The notes below the pieces were generated by a model. It was not told the origin of the DNA. It saw only the letters and a list, made by a program, of their open reading frames with translations, and did no database searches. Source: an uncultured Oscillospiraceae bacterium (GTDB taxonomy: Bacteria > Bacillota > Clostridia > Oscillospirales > Oscillospiraceae). Taken from it: a DNA stretch of 43,951 nucleotides. Both the position numbers and the translations under genes were made by a program. The DNA lies in assembly GCA_910579965.1 (NCBI GenBank), contig CAJTWF010000023.1, positions 1-43,951 of the forward strand, read 5' to 3'. Below are positions 40,730 through 43,951 of this stretch, one piece after another (position 1 is the stretch's first letter; each line of letters opens with the position of its first letter).

Positions 40730-41757
40730 TGTTCCGTCCCTCCTTTATATCCGTTGGGGTTCATGGACTGCCACTTCCAGGAGGAGGCGCACATCTCGTC
40801 GATGCCGTATTGGGCCTCCCAGCCCAGCTCGTCCCTGGCCTTGGCGGGATCGGCGTAGCACTGGGCGATGTCTCCGGGCCGGCGGGGGTCCACGGAGTAG
40901 GGCAGGGTCCTGCCGCAGGCCTTCTCGTAGGCGTGGAGCACGTCCAGCACGCTGTAGCCCTTGCCGGTGCCCAGGTTGCAGACAAAGAGGCCGCAGCCGG
41001 TGTCCAGCTTCTTCAGCGCGGCCACGTGGCCCCGGGCCAGATCCACCACGTGGATGTAGTCCCGCACGCCGGTGCCGTCGGGGGTGGGGTAGTCATTGCC
41101 GTAGACGTGGACCTTCTCCAGCTGGCCCACCGCCACCTTGGCGATATAGGGCACCAGATTGTTGGGGATGCCGTTGGGGTCCTCGCCGATGAGGCCGCTC
41201 TCGTGGGCGCCGATGGGGTTGAAGTAGCGCAGAAGGGCCACGTTCAGCGTGGGATCGGCCGCGCAGATGTCGGAGAGGATCCGCTCCTGGAAGAGCTTGG
41301 TGGTGCCGTAGGGGTTGGTGGTGCCGCCGGTGGGGAAGTCCTCCCGGATGGGCACGCTGGCCGGATCGCCGTAGACCGTGGCGGAGGAGGAGAAGACGAA
41401 ATTCTTCACCCCGTGGCGGCGCATGGCCTGGAGGAGGTAGAGGGTGCTGATGAGGTTGTTGGCGTAGTACTCCAGGGGCTTTGAAACGCTCTCGCCCACG
41501 GCCTTGAGCCCGGCAAAGTGGATGACCGCGTCAATGTCCGGATGGCTGGCAAACAGCGCCTCCACCTCCGCCTCATTGCACAGCTCCGTCCTGACAAAGG
41601 GGACGCTTCTGCCGGTGATCTTCTCCACCCGGCGCAGCGCCTCCTCGCTGGAATTGCACAGGTTGTCCGCCACGATGATCTCGCAGCCTGCTTCAATGAG
41701 CTCCACGCAGGTGTGGCTGCCGATATACCCCGCGCCGCCGCTGACTAAAATAGACAT
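40726..41757 (-). CDS. galE: UDP-glucose 4-epimerase
   Basis: Interconverts UDP-glucose and UDP-galactose (perhaps also the N-acetyl forms), 343 aa, cytoplasmic, NAD-bound. The nucleotide motif GGAGYIGSH is at residues 7-15, the catalytic Ser in SSSATVYG (about 124-125), and Tyr150-x3-Lys154 in NPYGTTK. ATG at 41757 follows GAAGGGAGA. It is the first gene of a three-gene operon in which each start overlaps the previous stop. Preceded by a -10 box TATAAT (41812-41817, minus strand) without a good -35 box, so an activator may be needed. Confidence 0.95.
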   Translation of the reverse strand: MSILVSGGAGYIGSHTCVELIEAGCEIIVADNLCNSSEEALRRVEKITGRSVPFVRTELCNEAEVEALFASHPDIDAVIHFAGLKAVGESVSKPLEYYANNLISTLYLLQAMRRHGVKNFVFSSSATVYGDPASVPIREDFPTGGTTNPYGTTKLFQERILSDICAADPTLNVALLRYFNPIGAHESGLIGEDPNGIPNNLVPYIAKVAVGQLEKVHVYGNDYPTPDGTGVRDYIHVVDLARGHVAALKKLDTGCGLFVCNLGTGKGYSVLDVLHAYEKACGRTLPYSVDPRRPGDIAQCYADPAKARDELGWEAQYGIDEMCASSWKWQSMNPNGYKGGTEQ

Positions 41758-41965
41758 ATGATCTGCTCTCCCTTCGGTGATAAAAATAGCGTTATTCGCT
41801 TGATATGCCCTATTATATCCGCCCCCGCGCACCGGGGGAATAGATGATTTTATCCATTAACTGCACTTATCATTCCCGCCGGCGGCCCCGCCTCTTTTCC
41901 TCCATCATACCCTATAACCCCGCCGGACGCAAGGTCTTTGGCGAAAATTGGGAGCTCCGGCCGTC

Positions 41966-42793
41966 TCAGCCCCCCTGGCGGCGGTGGCGGCGGCGGTACT
42001 CCATGGGGCTCACCCCCTCCAGCCGCCGGAAGCTCTGGGAGAAGTAGCTCAGGGAGGAGAAGCCCAGGATGCGGGCGATCTGGGAGAGGGTGTGGTCCGT
42101 CTCCGTGAGCAGGAAGCGGCTCTCCTGGATGCGCCGGGAGATGAGGTAGCTGATGGGGGAGGTGCCGTAGGAGCGCTGAAAGGCGTGGGAGAGGTGGTAC
42201 TTGCTCACGTGGACCAGCCCCGCCAGCTGGTCCAGGGTCAGGTTCTCCTTGAAGTGGTTGTCAATATACCGCCGGACCTGTCCGCACTCCCGGTTGGAGG
42301 AGGGGGGCGCGTCGGAGAGGGCGAAGTCCTCCCGCCGGGCCAGCCGCAGGAGGATCACCTCCAGCAGGTTCCGGCAGATCTGGGCGCACCCGGCCTGCTC
42401 CTCCCGGATCTCCCGGGTCATCATCCGCAGGCAGGCGGAGATCATCTCCTGCTCCCCGGTCATGTGGATGAGGCTCCAGCCCCCGGCGCCGGTCAGGGCC
42501 TCCAGGCCCTCCACCCCCAGCACCACGTACTCCATGGGGCTGCCCTCCGCACCGGCCTCGGTGTGGGGCACGCCGGTGTTCACCGCCACCAGATCGTTGA
42601 TGGCCACGGGGAACCGCTCCTCGCGGACGTGGAACAGGCCGTGGCCCCGGGTGATGAAGAACAGTTCCGCGCAGGCGTGGGTGTGGAAGGAGGAGTTCCA
42701 CTCCTCGCTGTACTGGGCGTGGGTGACGTACAGCAGCCTGGGCCGGGCCGCCGCCGCCCCCTCCTGGGGCAGAACGTATTGCAGCGTGCTCAC
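41966..42793 (-). CDS. AraC-family regulator with cupin sensor domain
   Basis: 275-residue sugar-type regulator. The N-terminal half is an AraC cupin (FHTHACAELFFITRGHGLFHV with the His-rich strand, then VAINDLVAVNTGVPHTE). The C-terminal 100 residues hold two helix-turn-helix units (LTLDQLAGLVHVSKYHLSHAF and HTLSQIARILGFSSLSYFSQ ending FRRLEGVSPMEYR). GTG at 42793 follows AAGGGGGG. It diverges from the sugar-binding protein gene at 43134 and has its own promoter whose -35 box overlaps a GTTGTGCAAC palindrome, suggesting autoregulation. It also neighbours the galE operon, which it may control. Confidence 0.92.
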   Translation of the reverse strand: MSTLQYVLPQEGAAAARPRLLYVTHAQYSEEWNSSFHTHACAELFFITRGHGLFHVREERFPVAINDLVAVNTGVPHTEAGAEGSPMEYVVLGVEGLEALTGAGGWSLIHMTGEQEMISACLRMMTREIREEQAGCAQICRNLLEVILLRLARREDFALSDAPPSSNRECGQVRRYIDNHFKENLTLDQLAGLVHVSKYHLSHAFQRSYGTSPISYLISRRIQESRFLLTETDHTLSQIARILGFSSLSYFSQSFRRLEGVSPMEYRRRHRRQGG

Positions 42794-43133
42794 GGCAATC
42801 CCCCCTTCTTAGCCGCAAGATCGCAAAAACCAGAAAAACCGCCGTCTATGGGGCTATTATAAATCCTTCCCCGCTGTTGTGCAACTTCTAAAAATATTTT
42901 TGTAAGAGCGGCCATAATTTGTGCCCTCCGAGCCCCTGCTTTTGTCAAAATTATTTATTCTGCCCAAAGCCGCGGGGCAGATTTCCTTGTTTTGTGTCAA
43001 AACACAAAAAGAGCAAGATATCTAAAAAGTTGCGCAACATAGGAATTGCGCCCTCCGCCGGAGGGTGTATACTCTATAGTGTGTCATCCGGGACATTCCC
43101 GGATGGAAACGAGATTTTTTGGAGGAATTGGAC
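42794..43133. promoter_or_regulatory. Divergent control region, AraC gene and sugar-binding protein
   Basis: Minus-strand promoter for the AraC gene: TTGCAC (42879-42884) and TATAAT (42856-42861), 17-bp spacer. Plus-strand promoter for the binding protein: TTGCGC (43046-43051) and TATACT (43068-43073), 16-bp spacer. Two related palindromes, GTTGTGCAAC (42876-42885) and GTTGCGCAAC (43029-43038), flank the region; the first overlaps the AraC -35 box, the second lies 7 bp before the other -35 box. Between them is an inverted repeat TTTTGTGT / ACACAAAA (42990-43009). Confidence 0.7.
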
Positions 43134-43951
43134 ATGAAAAAGCTTCTCAGCATGCTCCTGGCGTCCGTCATGGTCCTGTCCCTGCTGGCCGGCTGCGGCG
43201 GCGGCGGAAACGATCAGCCCCCCGCCCAGGACAACACCCAGCCCAGCGACAGCCAGACCCCCAGCACCCCCGAGCCCGCTCCCGCCCCGGCCGAGGATGT
43301 GACCATCCAGGTGGCCGCCCTGGCCTCCGGCTATGAGGAGGCCTATCCCGGCATGTGGCAGGAGGTCTGCGACGCATTCACCGCCGAGACCGGCATCAAG
43401 GTGGAGCTCATCTGCGACAAGAACCTGGAGGACGTCATCGGGCCCTCCATGCAGGGCGGCGACTTCCCCGACGTCATCCACCTGGCTACCGGCCGTGAGA
43501 AGGGCCTCACCGAGCAGTTCATCAAGGACCGCAACATCGCCGACATCACCGACGTGCTGAGCATGACCGTGCCCGGCGAGAGCGTGAAGGTCTCCGACAA
43601 GATCGTGGGCGGCTTCACCGACACCTCCGTCACCAACCCCTACAACGACGGCAAGACCTATCTGGCCCCCATGTTCTACTCCCCCTGCGGCCTGTTCTAC
43701 AACGCCGGCCTCTTTGAGGAGAAGGGCTGGACCGTGCCCGCCACCTGGGATGAGATGTGGGCGCTGGCCGACAAGGCCAAGGCCGAGGACCCCAACATGT
43801 ACCTCTTCACCTACCCCACCACCGGCTACTTTGACGCCTTCCTGTACGCGCTGATGTACTCCGTGGGCGGCCCTGACTTCTTCAACAAGGCCACCTCCTA
43901 CGCCGAGGGCATCTGGGATACCCCCGAGGCCCAGCAGTGCTTCGACATCAT
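43134..43951 (+). CDS. Sugar-binding lipoprotein of ABC transporter (3' end outside window)
   Basis: Extracellular solute-binding protein of a second carbohydrate ABC importer; 272 residues are visible before the window ends. A signal peptide MKKLLSMLLASVMVLSLLAGC ends in a lipobox with Cys21, followed by a low-complexity Pro/Gln/Thr/Asp linker to about residue 55. The mature part follows the binding-protein pattern: PGMWQEVCDAFTAETGIKV, GGDFPDVIHLATGREKGLTE, YLAPMFYSPCGLFYNAGLFE. ATG at 43134 follows TTGGAGGAATTGG. Permeases are expected just downstream, outside the window. Position next to the galE-kinase operon and a divergent AraC regulator suggests import of the sugar processed by that operon. 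Confidence 0.92.
   Translation, partial: MKKLLSMLLASVMVLSLLAGCGGGGNDQPPAQDNTQPSDSQTPSTPEPAPAPAEDVTIQVAALASGYEEAYPGMWQEVCDAFTAETGIKVELICDKNLEDVIGPSMQGGDFPDVIHLATGREKGLTEQFIKDRNIADITDVLSMTVPGESVKVSDKIVGGFTDTSVTNPYNDGKTYLAPMFYSPCGLFYNAGLFEEKGWTVPATWDEMWALADKAKAEDPNMYLFTYPTTGYFDAFLYALMYSVGGPDFFNKATSYAEGIWDTPEAQQCFDI

Overview
The window reads as a high-GC Firmicute chromosome, most likely a gut clostridium of the Oscillospiraceae/Flavonifractor-Lawsonibacter kind. This is inference from several signs: dnaG directly overlapping rpoD, the ywiB-like DUF1934 gene next to argS, a CIRCE element before groESL, strong AGGAGG-type ribosome binding sites, GTG/TTG starts, consensus sigma-A promoters and very GC-rich codon use. 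No tRNA, rRNA or CRISPR array was seen.

Layout. 1-1410 is a nest of insertion sequences: the 3' part of an IS256-family element sits inside an IS5-family element, which itself cut an FtsK-gamma-like gene fragment (1410-1733). 1734-2240 is gene-poor. From 2241 the sequence becomes ordinary chromosome: a small hypothetical gene, murI, a DUF1934 gene, argS, a SUV3-like RNA helicase, an FAD-dependent dehydrogenase, a low-GC cytidine deaminase-like gene, a D-2-hydroxyacid dehydrogenase overlapping a DUF2161 nuclease-like gene, a beta-CASP RNase-like protein and an RlmD-type rRNA methyltransferase. A lone AT-rich gene on the minus strand (15494-16111) resembles a PD-(D/E)XK nuclease and looks acquired. 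Then come dnaG-rpoD, leuS, a small coiled-coil protein, and an aldo/keto reductase-MerR pair with a textbook MerR-type promoter.

24318-28626 (minus) is a sugar ABC transporter (solute-binding lipoprotein and two permeases) with a PocR-AraC regulator. 28865-33766 holds an unknown gene, ribF, a diacylglycerol kinase-like gene and groES-groEL. trmB (minus) and a membrane-anchored unknown protein follow. 35833-38633 is a FapA(DUF342)-CheX-CheY-like cluster with a small acidic protein. 38688-41757 (minus) is a tightly overlapping galE - nucleotidyltransferase - hexosamine kinase operon that could make and interconvert UDP-sugars. It is followed by an AraC regulator diverging from a second sugar-binding lipoprotein that runs off the window.

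Regulation is unusually legible. Many promoters with 17-bp spacers can be read, together with a perfect extended CIRCE, a 19-bp-spacer MerR switch, a paired GTTGYGCAAC operator candidate between the second AraC gene and its transporter, and several strong leader hairpins (notably three back-to-back inverted repeats at 28671-28734). The best candidates for something little described are the bacterial SUV3-like helicase with a C-terminal zinc ribbon, the kinase-less FapA-CheX-CheY unit, the solitary nuclease-like gene and the hairpin leaders.
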